The translations under genes and the position numbers were made by a program. From Betaproteobacteria bacterium (GTDB lineage Bacteria; Pseudomonadota; Gammaproteobacteria; Burkholderiales; SG8-41), in the NCBI GenBank assembly GCA_021414185.1, contig JAIOOZ010000637.1:1-28914 (forward strand): a stretch of DNA of 28,914 bases, given 5' to 3'. Positions 8,846-15,213 of the stretch are shown here, piece after piece (the first letter of the stretch is position 1; each line of letters begins with the position of its first letter). The notes under the pieces are model-generated. The model was given only the letters and a program-made list of their open reading frames with translations, was not told where the DNA came from and searched no databases.

Positions 8846-9379
8846 ATGACACTCAGAGTGCTGGACCCGACGTTAAGTGCGGAGGCGGGGAGCCTTCAGT
8901 TGGCGCCCGCTTTGAAATCGCTCGACGGCACCGTGATCGGCCTGCTTGACAATGCGAAGGTCGGCACTGGGCGGTTTTTCGATTTCATGGCCGAGATCCT
9001 TATGCGCGAATATGGCGTGCGGGAATTCATCCGGCGCCGCAAGCCCGACACCACGCGCCCGGTTCCCAAAGACATGCTGTTGTCGATGAGCGGGGCCGAC
9101 GCGATTGTTTCCGCAGTCGGCGATTGAGGGAGTTGCTCGTCGTGCAGTCTGCACGACGCCATCGAGTCTGAGCGCCTGGGCGTGCCCGCCGTTGCTGTCA
9201 TCACCGACCGGTTTATAAAAAGCGCGGAACTGGTCGCGCAGATCAACGGTCTGCCAGGCTATAAATTCTCGGTCATCGGGCATCCCATCGCCAGCGACGA
9301 CGACGACGCGCTTCGCCTCAAGGCTGAAATCGCCGTGAAGGCGATCGTCCCCCTTTTGATGGAGCGCGCAGAATCGTAG
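8846..9379 (+). CDS. UGSC-family selenoprotein with in-frame UGA (selenocysteine)
   Basis: One 177-residue gene read through the TGA at 9125-9127 (residue 94). The ATG at 8846 has a strong GGGAGGAGAAACGC leader. Before the TGA the frame ends ADAIVSAVGD; after it, in the same frame, come GSCSSC, SLHDAIESERLGVPAVAVITDRF and HPIASDDDD, ending at TAG (9377-9379). The junction reads Asp-Sec-Gly-Ser-Cys-Ser-Ser-Cys, the hallmark of UGSC-family (seleno)proteins, with Sec94, Cys97 and Cys100 as likely redox residues. The second half has no start codon or ribosome binding site of its own, and the stretch around the TGA is well conserved, against a pseudogene. A SECIS-like hairpin lies at 9138-9158. 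The motif recalls the UxxCxxC of GrdB/PrdB selenoprotein B, suggesting a remote link. Selenium insertion genes (selA, selB, selC, selD) are not in this window. Conventional gene callers would split it. Confidence 0.88.
9138..9158 (+). promoter_or_regulatory. Bacterial SECIS hairpin (bSECIS)
   Basis: Perfect 8-bp stem (9138-9145 with 9151-9158) and a five-base loop AGTCT (9146-9150), with G as the second loop base. The stem starts 11 nt and the loop 19 nt after the UGA, inside the range for bacterial SECIS elements, which need a G in the first two loop positions. The apex TGC-AGTCT-GCA resembles the E. coli fdhF element (TGC-AGGTCT-GCA, from memory). It lies inside the coding frame as expected for bacteria. 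Confidence 0.82.
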
Positions 9380-9425
9380 CTGCGCAGAAAGTCTGGATGC
9401 GATTCATGGTCTGCACCAACCAGCA

Positions 9426-10418
9426 ATGATGACTGCGACAACGCTCCTGAGGATGGCGCTGTTGCTTGCTTCGGTCGTTGCGGCCGCGCAATCGCCGGCG
9501 TGGGCAGGGAATGCCGCCGCCGAATATCCGAACAAGCCGGTGCGCTGGGTTGTGCCCTATCCCGCGGGCGCATCGAACGACGTTGTGGCGCGCACCGTAG
9601 CGCAGAAACTGTCGGCGACGTGGCAACATCAGGTCATCATTGACAACCGCGCCGGCGCAGGTGGAACGATTGCCGCCACGCTTGTTTCAAAGGCCACCCC
9701 GGATGGATACACGCTGCTGCTCGCCAACCCCGGGCCCAGCGTGAACAATCCGCTGCTGCAGCAGGACGCCCAATACCGGGTCGAGGATTTTTCGCCCGTC
9801 GTATTTATCGGGTACACGCCCCTGATCGTGGTTGCCAATCCAACATTCTCTGCAAACAACGTTCGGGAACTGGTGCAGTACTGCAGGGCGAATCCGGGCA
9901 AGGTCAGCTGGGGATCCGTTGGATACGGATCGAGCGTTCATATCGGACTCGCGCTATTCCAGTCGGTTACCGGGGTCAACGTTGTTCATGTTCCCTACAA
10001 GGGGGCGGCGCAATCCATCACCGAACTCATCGGCGGGCAGATCCAGGTGATGCATTCGACCATGCCCTCCTCGGCCGCCCAGATCAAGGCGCGCAAAATG
10101 AAAGTGCTTGCTGTCGCCGGCAAGGATCGTCTATCCGCAATTCCGGAAGTGCCGACGTTGAGCGAACAGGGGATCACGGGGGCCGACTCTTCAAACTGGT
10201 TCGGCGTTGTCGTGCCCGCCGTAACGCCGCGAAAAATCGTGAGTACAATTAATTCTGCGGTCAACGCGGCGCTTCAAACCGCGGAGGTCAGGCGGCGGCT
10301 CGAATCGCTTGATCTGACTATTGCCGGCGGATCCCCGGCAGAGTTCGAGACATTCATGCGCAATGAAACGCAGCGGGTGCGCGCTCTGATTAAAACCGGG
10401 GCGCTCACTCTCCAATAG
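9426..10418 (+). CDS. Bug/TctC-family periplasmic solute-binding protein (Bug4), selenoprotein operon
   Basis: 330 residues. ATGs at 9426 and 9429 are both possible; no clear ribosome binding site precedes them, so translation may be coupled to the selenoprotein gene that ends 46 nt upstream. The signal peptide runs to about residue 27 (QSPAWA before GNAAAEYPNKPVR). The ligand loop is VPYPAGASNDVVAR: the normal Gly-Gly-Gly-x-Asp has become Gly-Ala-Ser-Asn-Asp, so the pocket probably differs from the other six. IIDNRAGAGGTIAATLVSKATPDGYTLLLANPG follows. The terminus (RALIKTGALTLQ) also departs from the KWxKVIRxAGI form. Its place after the UGSC pair suggests it imports the compound, or a precursor, that the selenoenzyme handles. 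This is inference. Confidence 0.9.
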   Translation: MMTATTLLRMALLLASVVAAAQSPAWAGNAAAEYPNKPVRWVVPYPAGASNDVVARTVAQKLSATWQHQVIIDNRAGAGGTIAATLVSKATPDGYTLLLANPGPSVNNPLLQQDAQYRVEDFSPVVFIGYTPLIVVANPTFSANNVRELVQYCRANPGKVSWGSVGYGSSVHIGLALFQSVTGVNVVHVPYKGAAQSITELIGGQIQVMHSTMPSSAAQIKARKMKVLAVAGKDRLSAIPEVPTLSEQGITGADSSNWFGVVVPAVTPRKIVSTINSAVNAALQTAEVRRRLESLDLTIAGGSPAEFETFMRNETQRVRALIKTGALTLQ

Positions 10419-10492
10419 AGTGGCACGCGTCGCGACATGAAGGATCCATTGGGGTGAGCGAAAATTCCCGGCGGCAGGCCGGGGCTCTACCA

Positions 10493-10619
10493 AGAGCGCA
10501 TTTCAAAATGAGAGGTACGTTATCGCCATCGGTAATGCAACTGTAGCGCAGGCGCCTCGTCTGCAATGAGACCAGGGCAGGCAAGCCGCCTGCGCTACCC
10601 TCATTTTGAAATTTGCTCT
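10493..10619. repeat. Nested inverted repeat (MITE/REP-like palindromic element)
   Basis: Outer arms 10493-10512 and 10600-10619 match at 18 of 20 positions (AGAGCGCATTTCAAAATGAG against AGAGCAAATTTCAAAATGAG). Inner arms GTAGCGCAGGCG (10543-10554) and CGCCTGCGCTAC (10587-10598) are perfect. The whole can fold into one long cruciform or hairpin of about 127 nt. It contains no ORF. The build suggests a small non-autonomous mobile or dispersed palindromic repeat; no second copy is in this window. Confidence 0.6.
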
Positions 10620-10892
10620 AACTATTCCGGCACGGTGCGTCGATCGCGATGCTGACTGAGGTTATTCAGCGCAGCAGCGACTCGCGCGCCGCCGCACTCA
10701 ATGGCGCGGCCGCAGTCTCTCTTCCAGGCGGCCTGATACTCAAGGCAAGAGCAGTCCTGCAACGGGGCTGATGATCCCGCGCGGCCTGCGCCCGCACGAA
10801 GCGGATCAATGACGTCGAGCAGAGCTGCGTGCAGGCGATATGGAAGTCGAAAATGCCGCCGCGAGTAAAGATTACACGAAACACCTGCACGA

Positions 10893-10959
10893 TTGACCGC
10901 TCAATGGTGCGGGGATAGAGTTCACAGCAGGGAAAAGGGGGTTTAAATTTCCTATTCGC
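10893..10959 (+). promoter_or_regulatory. Promoter-leader module, copy B (upstream of Bug5-TauD1)
   Basis: TTGACC (10893-10898), 17-nt spacer, TAGAGT (10916-10921), then after 19 nt the leader box GTTTAAATTTCCTATTCGC (10941-10959). The upstream flank CGATTGACCGC is shared with copy C. The box lies 180 nt before the Bug5 start, much further than in copy A, so sequence has been gained or lost between module and gene. Confidence 0.68.
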
Positions 10960-11139
10960 AATCGCCGCATAATCGTTTCTGCCACCAACTTGACGTTCAA
11001 CTGGTAGCGGGACATCGCCCGCGGTATGGGCGTACTAACTATTGCGGTTTGATAGGCGGCTAGCTGTCTAGCTTGGCCGAAACATGGAAAATGAATGGTT
11101 TGAACATGGCAAACCCATATTGTATTTAGGTTATGATGC

Positions 11140-12132
11140 ATGCCGGCTCGGTTGCGAATGAAAATACCTCTTTCTCACAGCGTGTCAGTCATCCTCGCAG
11201 CGGCCGCCTGCGTTCTTCCATCTCCGGCGGTCGCGCAGGCGTTTCCCACCAAGCCCGTTCGTATCGTCGTACCTTTTGCCCCAGGTGGACTAACGGATAT
11301 TGTGGCGCGCACCGTTGGCCAGAAAATGAGTGGGGAGTTCGCTCAACCGGTTGTCATTGACAACCGCCCCGGCGCGGCGGGCAACATCGGCACGGAACTG
11401 GTCGCGAAGGCGCCGGCCGACGGTTACACGCTGCTGCTGGTATCTAGCAGCTTCGCGATCAATCCCATTCTCTACAGCAAGAGCCTCTACGACCCCATCA
11501 AGGATTTCGCACCGGTTTCCGGGGTCAGCGCCTATATGCTCTTTCTGGCGGTCACGCCGTCGCTGCCGTCGCGCAACATCAAGGCATTGATCGCGCAGGC
11601 CAGGGCGCAACCGGGACAGCTCACGTACGCTTCGTCCGGCAGCGGCACCACCACCCACATCGCCGGCGAATTGTTTGCCTACATGACAGATGTGCGGATG
11701 ACGCACGTCGGCTACAAAGGCGCGGGTCTTTGGCTGCCCGCCGTCATGGGCGGCCAGGTCAGCATGACGTTCGGCACCGCCGTCGTCGTGCCCCAGATCA
11801 AGGCCGGCCGGCTGGTCGCGCTTGGCGTCACGGGACCGAAACGCTCCCCGCTGCTGCCGGACGTGCCGACCATCGCCGAGGCCGGCATCCCCGGGTATGA
11901 GGTCGTTTCGTGGAACGCCATGTACGCGCCCGCGGGTACGCCGCCGGCCATTCTGAGACTGCTCAGCACGACGGCGCAGGATGCCCTGCGCGACCCGGAA
12001 ACGAGCGCCACGTTTGACAAGCAGGGCATCGATCCTGCACCGAGCACACCGGAAGAACTCGGCCGTCTCACCCGTGCCGAATTTACCAAATGGAGCAAGG
12101 TGATCCGGGCGGCAAAAATTGGTACGGACTGA
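11140..12132 (+). CDS. Bug/TctC-family periplasmic solute-binding protein (Bug5)
   Basis: 330 residues from the ATG at 11140; a second Met at 11158 would remove six residues. AGG lies 9 nt before the first ATG, so I keep it. The signal peptide ends near residue 31 (SPAVAQ before AFPTKPVR). Landmarks are VPFAPGGLTDIVAR, VIDNRPGAAGNIGTE, PADGYTLLLVSSS, VGYKGAGLWLPAVMGGQV and the KWSKVIRAAKIGTD end. It is 19 nt upstream of a TauD/TfdA dioxygenase gene that has its own good ribosome binding site, so they form an operon. The oxygenase probably attacks the imported ligand, or a derivative of it. Confidence 0.93.
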   Translation: MPARLRMKIPLSHSVSVILAAAACVLPSPAVAQAFPTKPVRIVVPFAPGGLTDIVARTVGQKMSGEFAQPVVIDNRPGAAGNIGTELVAKAPADGYTLLLVSSSFAINPILYSKSLYDPIKDFAPVSGVSAYMLFLAVTPSLPSRNIKALIAQARAQPGQLTYASSGSGTTTHIAGELFAYMTDVRMTHVGYKGAGLWLPAVMGGQVSMTFGTAVVVPQIKAGRLVALGVTGPKRSPLLPDVPTIAEAGIPGYEVVSWNAMYAPAGTPPAILRLLSTTAQDALRDPETSATFDKQGIDPAPSTPEELGRLTRAEFTKWSKVIRAAKIGTD

Positions 12133-12151
12133 TTAACTGGTAAAGGAGCGC

Positions 12152-13105
12152 ATGATGGTATCGACTGCTGAGGCAAAACAACGCAATGCGATAGAGGTTT
12201 CCCCGTTGCCCGGCACCCTGGGCGCGGAAATCCTTGGCTGCGACGTGCGGGCGCTGGACGACGCCAGCTTCCCGATCATCCGTCAGGCCCTTGAGGACCA
12301 CCTCATCCTGCTGTTTCGGGGCCAGCAACTCAGCAAGGCGGAACAGACCGTTTTCAACGAACGCTTCGGCGTGCCGGCAAAGGCGCCGCGGGCCACGCGC
12401 GGAGTCAAGGAACGCGACAATCAATACCCCTGCATTTCACTGATCTCGAACATCAAGGAAGATGGTGTTCCGATCGGCTCCCTTGGTGATGGCGAAGCGT
12501 TCTGGCATACCGACACCTCGTATGTGGAAAAACCGCCCAGCTACTCGACCTTTCTGGCGCTGGAGGTTCCCCCGCATGGCGGTGATACGCAGTTCACGAA
12601 CATGTATGCCGCCCTCGATACGCTGCCGCGTGACATATTCGAGCGGATCCGAGACAGCAACCTGAAGCATGACAGCACGTACAACGCTGGGGGCGAACTA
12701 CACGTCGGGGCCAAGCATACGAAAGACGTCGTCAACTGCCCAGGGACCGTGCACCCGATCGTGAGGACGCATCCCGTCACCGGCTACAACACGCTGTACC
12801 TCGGCCGCCGCTCCAATGCCTACATCGACGGCTTGCCGGTAGCGGAATCGGAGGAACTGCTTAACTTCCTTTGGCAGCACGCGGTGAGGAAGGAGTTCAC
12901 CTGGACACAGAAATGGCGGACCGGTGATCTGCTGGTGTGGGACAACCAGTGCCTCATGCATCGCCGGGACGCATTCGACGGCCAGCATCGTCGCCTCATG
13001 CACAAGGCCTACTGCGAAGGCACGCGGCCATTCCGCTCGCCGGATGCCTTTGCTCGACCTCCACACCCTCGCGCGGCAAAACTCGTGCAGCAGATGCTGC
13101 GTTAA
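12152..13105 (+). CDS. TauD/TfdA-family Fe(II)/2-oxoglutarate-dependent dioxygenase (copy 1)
   Basis: 317 residues. AAGGAG sits just before tandem ATGs at 12152 and 12155. The iron ligands are visible as FWHTD (His119, Asp121) and distal LMHRRDAF (His270). The 2-oxoglutarate-binding Arg is in HRRLMHK (Arg280/281), and WDNQCLMH is the usual lead-in. Such enzymes couple 2-oxoglutarate decarboxylation to hydroxylation that cleaves C-S, C-O or C-N bonds (taurine, 2,4-D and similar substrates). Mid-region sequence after residue 170 (HDSTYNAGGELHVGAKHTKD) differs strongly from copy 2, so the substrates probably differ. Cytoplasmic, co-transcribed with Bug5. Substrate unknown. Confidence 0.92.
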   Translation: MMVSTAEAKQRNAIEVSPLPGTLGAEILGCDVRALDDASFPIIRQALEDHLILLFRGQQLSKAEQTVFNERFGVPAKAPRATRGVKERDNQYPCISLISNIKEDGVPIGSLGDGEAFWHTDTSYVEKPPSYSTFLALEVPPHGGDTQFTNMYAALDTLPRDIFERIRDSNLKHDSTYNAGGELHVGAKHTKDVVNCPGTVHPIVRTHPVTGYNTLYLGRRSNAYIDGLPVAESEELLNFLWQHAVRKEFTWTQKWRTGDLLVWDNQCLMHRRDAFDGQHRRLMHKAYCEGTRPFRSPDAFARPPHPRAAKLVQQMLR

Positions 13106-13210
13106 CGACGACGCCTCGCGCGGAGCGCCCGCTGCGCGGGAAAGGCTGACGCCAGCAGACAGCTGATCCGCAGCGACAGGTGCTGACACCCTTGCTCCCG
13201 GATATACGGG

Positions 13211-13241
13211 GTCGGAGTCATATATGTCCAATGACTCCGAC
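13211..13241. repeat. Perfect 10-bp inverted repeat downstream of TauD copy 1
   Basis: GTCGGAGTCA (13211-13220) and TGACTCCGAC (13232-13241) flank an 11-nt AT-rich loop. It lies about 105 nt after the dioxygenase stop. It could be a transcript-end hairpin, but there is no poly-T tail after it, so an operator or RNA stability element is equally possible. Confidence 0.5.
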
Positions 13242-13251
13242 GACTTATAGC

Positions 13252-13268
13252 GATCACATATTGTGATC
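13252..13268. promoter_or_regulatory. Operator-like palindrome GATCACATATTGTGATC
   Basis: A perfect 17-nt dyad: arms GATCACA and TGTGATC around TAT. The overlapping GTGATCAC (13263-13270) is itself palindromic. This size and symmetry fit a homodimeric regulator, for example GntR- or LysR-type, but no regulator gene is nearby. Confidence 0.4.
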
Positions 13269-13305
13269 ACCTCTCACGCCTGAAATTCGCAACGAGCTTG
13301 TCTTT

Positions 13306-13322
13306 CTCATTCACGGAATGAG
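13306..13322. repeat. Small perfect hairpin CTCATTC-ACG-GAATGAG
   Basis: Seven-bp arms with a 3-nt loop, third of three palindromes in about 110 nt. It could form a tight RNA hairpin. No direct evidence of function. Confidence 0.35.
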
Positions 13323-13424
13323 GCGCGATTGTGGCGGCTGCCACACGGGCGAGCGGGGGGCAAATTCAAGTATCGCATCAAGCCGCCGTAATGACTCCAG
13401 TAAACCTGGGCGTTCGGTGCCATC

Positions 13425-13898
13425 TTGTCAAAACGGATCATAAATTTTTCTCTGTGCGCGATCGTGTCGCTTGTGCCGGCGTCGGTCGTGCGCTATGCGC
13501 ATGCCGAAGGGAACACGACCAGGCTGAACGTCGTGGCCCGCGTCGCGACTTTCTTCCGCATGCAGGTCGAGCACCAGGCGGCGGTGATTACCGTAACGCC
13601 GCGCGATATCGAGCGCGGTTATGTGGAAGTGCTGGCCGCATCGAGATTCTCCGTGGTAACGAACACGCCGGACGGCTTCATCGTCGATTTCCGTCCGCGC
13701 AGCGACGTATTCCTGGCGGTCCGGATAACGGGTCTGCAAAATCCGGTCGAGTTCGGCGTCCAGGGCGGGGCAGCGCTGCACAATGTCCCGCATGGCCAGA
13801 CGACTATTCACCAGTTGGGCTATCGCTTCATGCTGCGCCCCGATTTAAAACCCGGGAATTATCCGTGGCCGCTGGAAATATCGGTGCGCTCAGCCTGA
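13425..13898 (+). CDS. Small secreted protein of unknown function
   Basis: 157 residues from a TTG at 13425; no ATG serves, and the ribosome binding site is weak, so the start is uncertain. The first 27 residues are a good Sec signal peptide (MSKRIINFSLCAIVSLVPASVV, then YAHA). The mature part alternates short hydrophobic and polar stretches typical of beta-strands (VVARVATFFRMQVE, AAVITVTPRDIERGYVEV, FSVVTNTPDGFIVDF) and ends GYRFMLRPDLKPGNYPWPLEISV, a pattern like a beta-sandwich domain of secreted or pilus-type proteins. I do not recognise the family. It stands alone between two Bug-TauD units. Confidence 0.6.
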   Translation: MSKRIINFSLCAIVSLVPASVVRYAHAEGNTTRLNVVARVATFFRMQVEHQAAVITVTPRDIERGYVEVLAASRFSVVTNTPDGFIVDFRPRSDVFLAVRITGLQNPVEFGVQGGAALHNVPHGQTTIHQLGYRFMLRPDLKPGNYPWPLEISVRSA

Positions 13899-13929
13899 CG
13901 AATCGATTGCTGCGATCCTCACCGTGCGA

Positions 13930-14000
13930 TTGACCGCGTGTGGGGCCGGCGATATAGTTGCGGACAATAAAAGGAGGGGGCGTTCAAATTTCCTGTGCGC
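13930..14000 (+). promoter_or_regulatory. Promoter-leader module, copy C (upstream of Bug remnant and Bug6-TauD2)
   Basis: TTGACC (13930-13935), 17-nt spacer ending GGGGCCGGCGA, TATAGT (13953-13958), then after 23 nt the leader box variant GTTCAAATTTCCTGTGCGC (13982-14000). The spacer nearly matches copy A and the upstream flank matches copy B. It runs straight into the C-terminal part of a decayed Bug gene, with no room for a start or signal peptide. Confidence 0.68.
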
Positions 14001-14193
14001 CGCAGTTACAGCACAAACACGTGGTATTCGCTGACGGCGTTTGCCGGCGCGCCGCGCGAGGTTGCGGCGCGCATCAATCAGGCCACCATCAAGGTACTCC
14101 GGTCATCGGATCTGGTCGACAGCGTCGTGGCCGCCGATACTGAAATCAATATTACGCCGCCGCGACAGGCCGCCGAACGAGATCGCCGGTGTA
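14001..14193 (+). pseudogene. Decayed Bug C-terminal fragment
   Basis: The plus frame reads NTWYSLTAFAGAPREVAARINQ, then IKVLRSSDLVDSV and INITPPRQAAE. This aligns with the last 70 or so residues of Bug proteins (compare SWFSLLAPAGTPREVITRLNQAIVKGLKS in Bug6). The first three quarters of the gene, including the signal peptide, are absent, and the homology starts within about 25 nt of leader box C. I infer a deletion that joined the module to a Bug 3' end. The frame stays open into Bug6, but Bug6 has its own start and ribosome binding site. Confidence 0.65.
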
Positions 14194-14225
14194 AAGCCGC
14201 AGTGAGACAACATCGTGGAGCATGC

Positions 14226-15200
14226 ATGCAGCGACCCGGTCTGATGTTTGGTGCGATGGCACTGGCCTTTCTGTCGTTGCCGCTCGCCGCGCAACCGTCG
14301 CCTGCGGCGTACCCCAGCAAAGCTGTCCGCGTGGTGGTCGCGTTTGTCCCCGGCGGCATCACCGACGTCATCGGCCGCACGGTCGCGCGCCAGCTCGAGC
14401 CGATGGGCCAGCCGGTGATTGTGGAAAACCGCGGCGGCGCCAATGGCCAGCTCGGCAGCGCGCTGGTCGCCAAGGCCCCGCCCGACGGCTACCTGCTGCT
14501 GATCGGCAGCCAGGGCACGCATGGCATCGCGCCGAGCCTGTATGCGAAACTTCCCTACGATCCGGTGAAAGACTACGAGCACATCTCCATCCTCGCCGTC
14601 GCCGGTTTCCTGCTGGTCGTGCATCCGAGCATCCCGGCGAAGAACCTGAAGGAAATGATCGCGCTGGCCAAGAAGAATCCGGGCAAGCTCAATTACGCAT
14701 CGGTCAGCGGCTCGTCGCAACTGATGTCCGAGATGATCAACAACATGGCGGGCATCCGGACCATTCCCATCCCGTACAAAGGCGCTGTCCCGGCGACGGT
14801 CGCCGTCATCGGCGGCGAAGCGGATTTCCTGATCCATTCGTTCTCCGGCCTGATGCCGCTGGTGCAGGCCGGCAAGCTGCGTCCGCTGGGCGTCACCATG
14901 GACAAGCGCTCGCCGGTCGCACCGGACATTCCGACGATCAGCGAAGCAGGCCTGCCCGGCTACAGCGCCATGAGCTGGTTCTCCCTGCTGGCACCGGCGG
15001 GCACGCCGCGCGAAGTCATCACGCGACTGAACCAGGCGATCGTCAAAGGCCTGAAGTCGAAGGAAACGATCGACAGCTTTGCCAGCATGGCCGTGGACGC
15101 TATGCCCATGACGCCTGAGCAGTCGGCCGACTTCGCGCGCAATGAAGTGGCGAAGTGGGCGAGGGTCGTCAAGGCCGCGGGGATACAACCGATCGAATAA
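14226..15200 (+). CDS. Bug/TctC-family periplasmic solute-binding protein (Bug6)
   Basis: 324 residues. The ATG at 14226 is chosen because GTGGAG lies at good spacing and it opens a signal peptide (MQRPGLMFGAMALAFLSLPLAA before QPSPAAYPSKAVR), although the frame is open further upstream into a Bug remnant. Pocket signatures are VAFVPGGITDVIGR, VENRGGANGQLGSA and PPDGYLLLIGSQGTHG, with IPYKGAVPATVAVIGGEA and a KWARVVKAAGIQPIE end. The AFVPGG loop replaces the more common VPFPPGG. The next gene, a TauD-type dioxygenase, starts 13 nt after the stop, so the two are one operon. Confidence 0.94.
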   Translation: MQRPGLMFGAMALAFLSLPLAAQPSPAAYPSKAVRVVVAFVPGGITDVIGRTVARQLEPMGQPVIVENRGGANGQLGSALVAKAPPDGYLLLIGSQGTHGIAPSLYAKLPYDPVKDYEHISILAVAGFLLVVHPSIPAKNLKEMIALAKKNPGKLNYASVSGSSQLMSEMINNMAGIRTIPIPYKGAVPATVAVIGGEADFLIHSFSGLMPLVQAGKLRPLGVTMDKRSPVAPDIPTISEAGLPGYSAMSWFSLLAPAGTPREVITRLNQAIVKGLKSKETIDSFASMAVDAMPMTPEQSADFARNEVAKWARVVKAAGIQPIE

Positions 15201-15213
15201 TGCAGGAACAGAA

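Larger units (their letters stand above)
10419..11139. other. 721-nt gene-free stretch with a nested inverted repeat and promoter module B
   Basis: No convincing gene. The left part holds the nested palindrome listed at 10493-10619. From 10620 to 10890 the plus strand gives broken peptide-like pieces in two frames (for example AMLTEVIQRSS leading to AVSLPGGLILKAR, then a stop), which might be a decayed gene that I cannot identify. Promoter module B follows at 10893-10959. The last 180 nt form a long leader or second promoter region before the next Bug gene, including a TTGAAC near 11100. Confidence 0.5.
13106..13424. other. 319-nt gene-free stretch with three perfect palindromes
   Basis: Nothing coding is convincing. 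It holds three closely spaced perfect inverted repeats (13211-13241, 13252-13268, 13306-13322), none followed by a clear T-run. The remainder is unremarkable GC-rich sequence leading to the TTG-initiated secreted protein gene. Confidence 0.5.

Noticed and set aside
9125..9127. TGA as an ordinary stop or nonsense mutation splitting a gene
   Set aside because: The codon lies at the family's Sec/Cys column, is followed by GSCSSC in frame and a well-placed SECIS hairpin, and the second half has no start signal.
10666..10890. Short minus-strand ORF in the large gap
   Set aside because: No ribosome binding site or recognisable pattern; it overlaps probable decayed sequence.
13252..13268. CRP site
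   Set aside because: The half-sites are in the opposite order (TCACA before TGTGA) with a 3-nt centre, unlike TGTGA-N6-TCACA.
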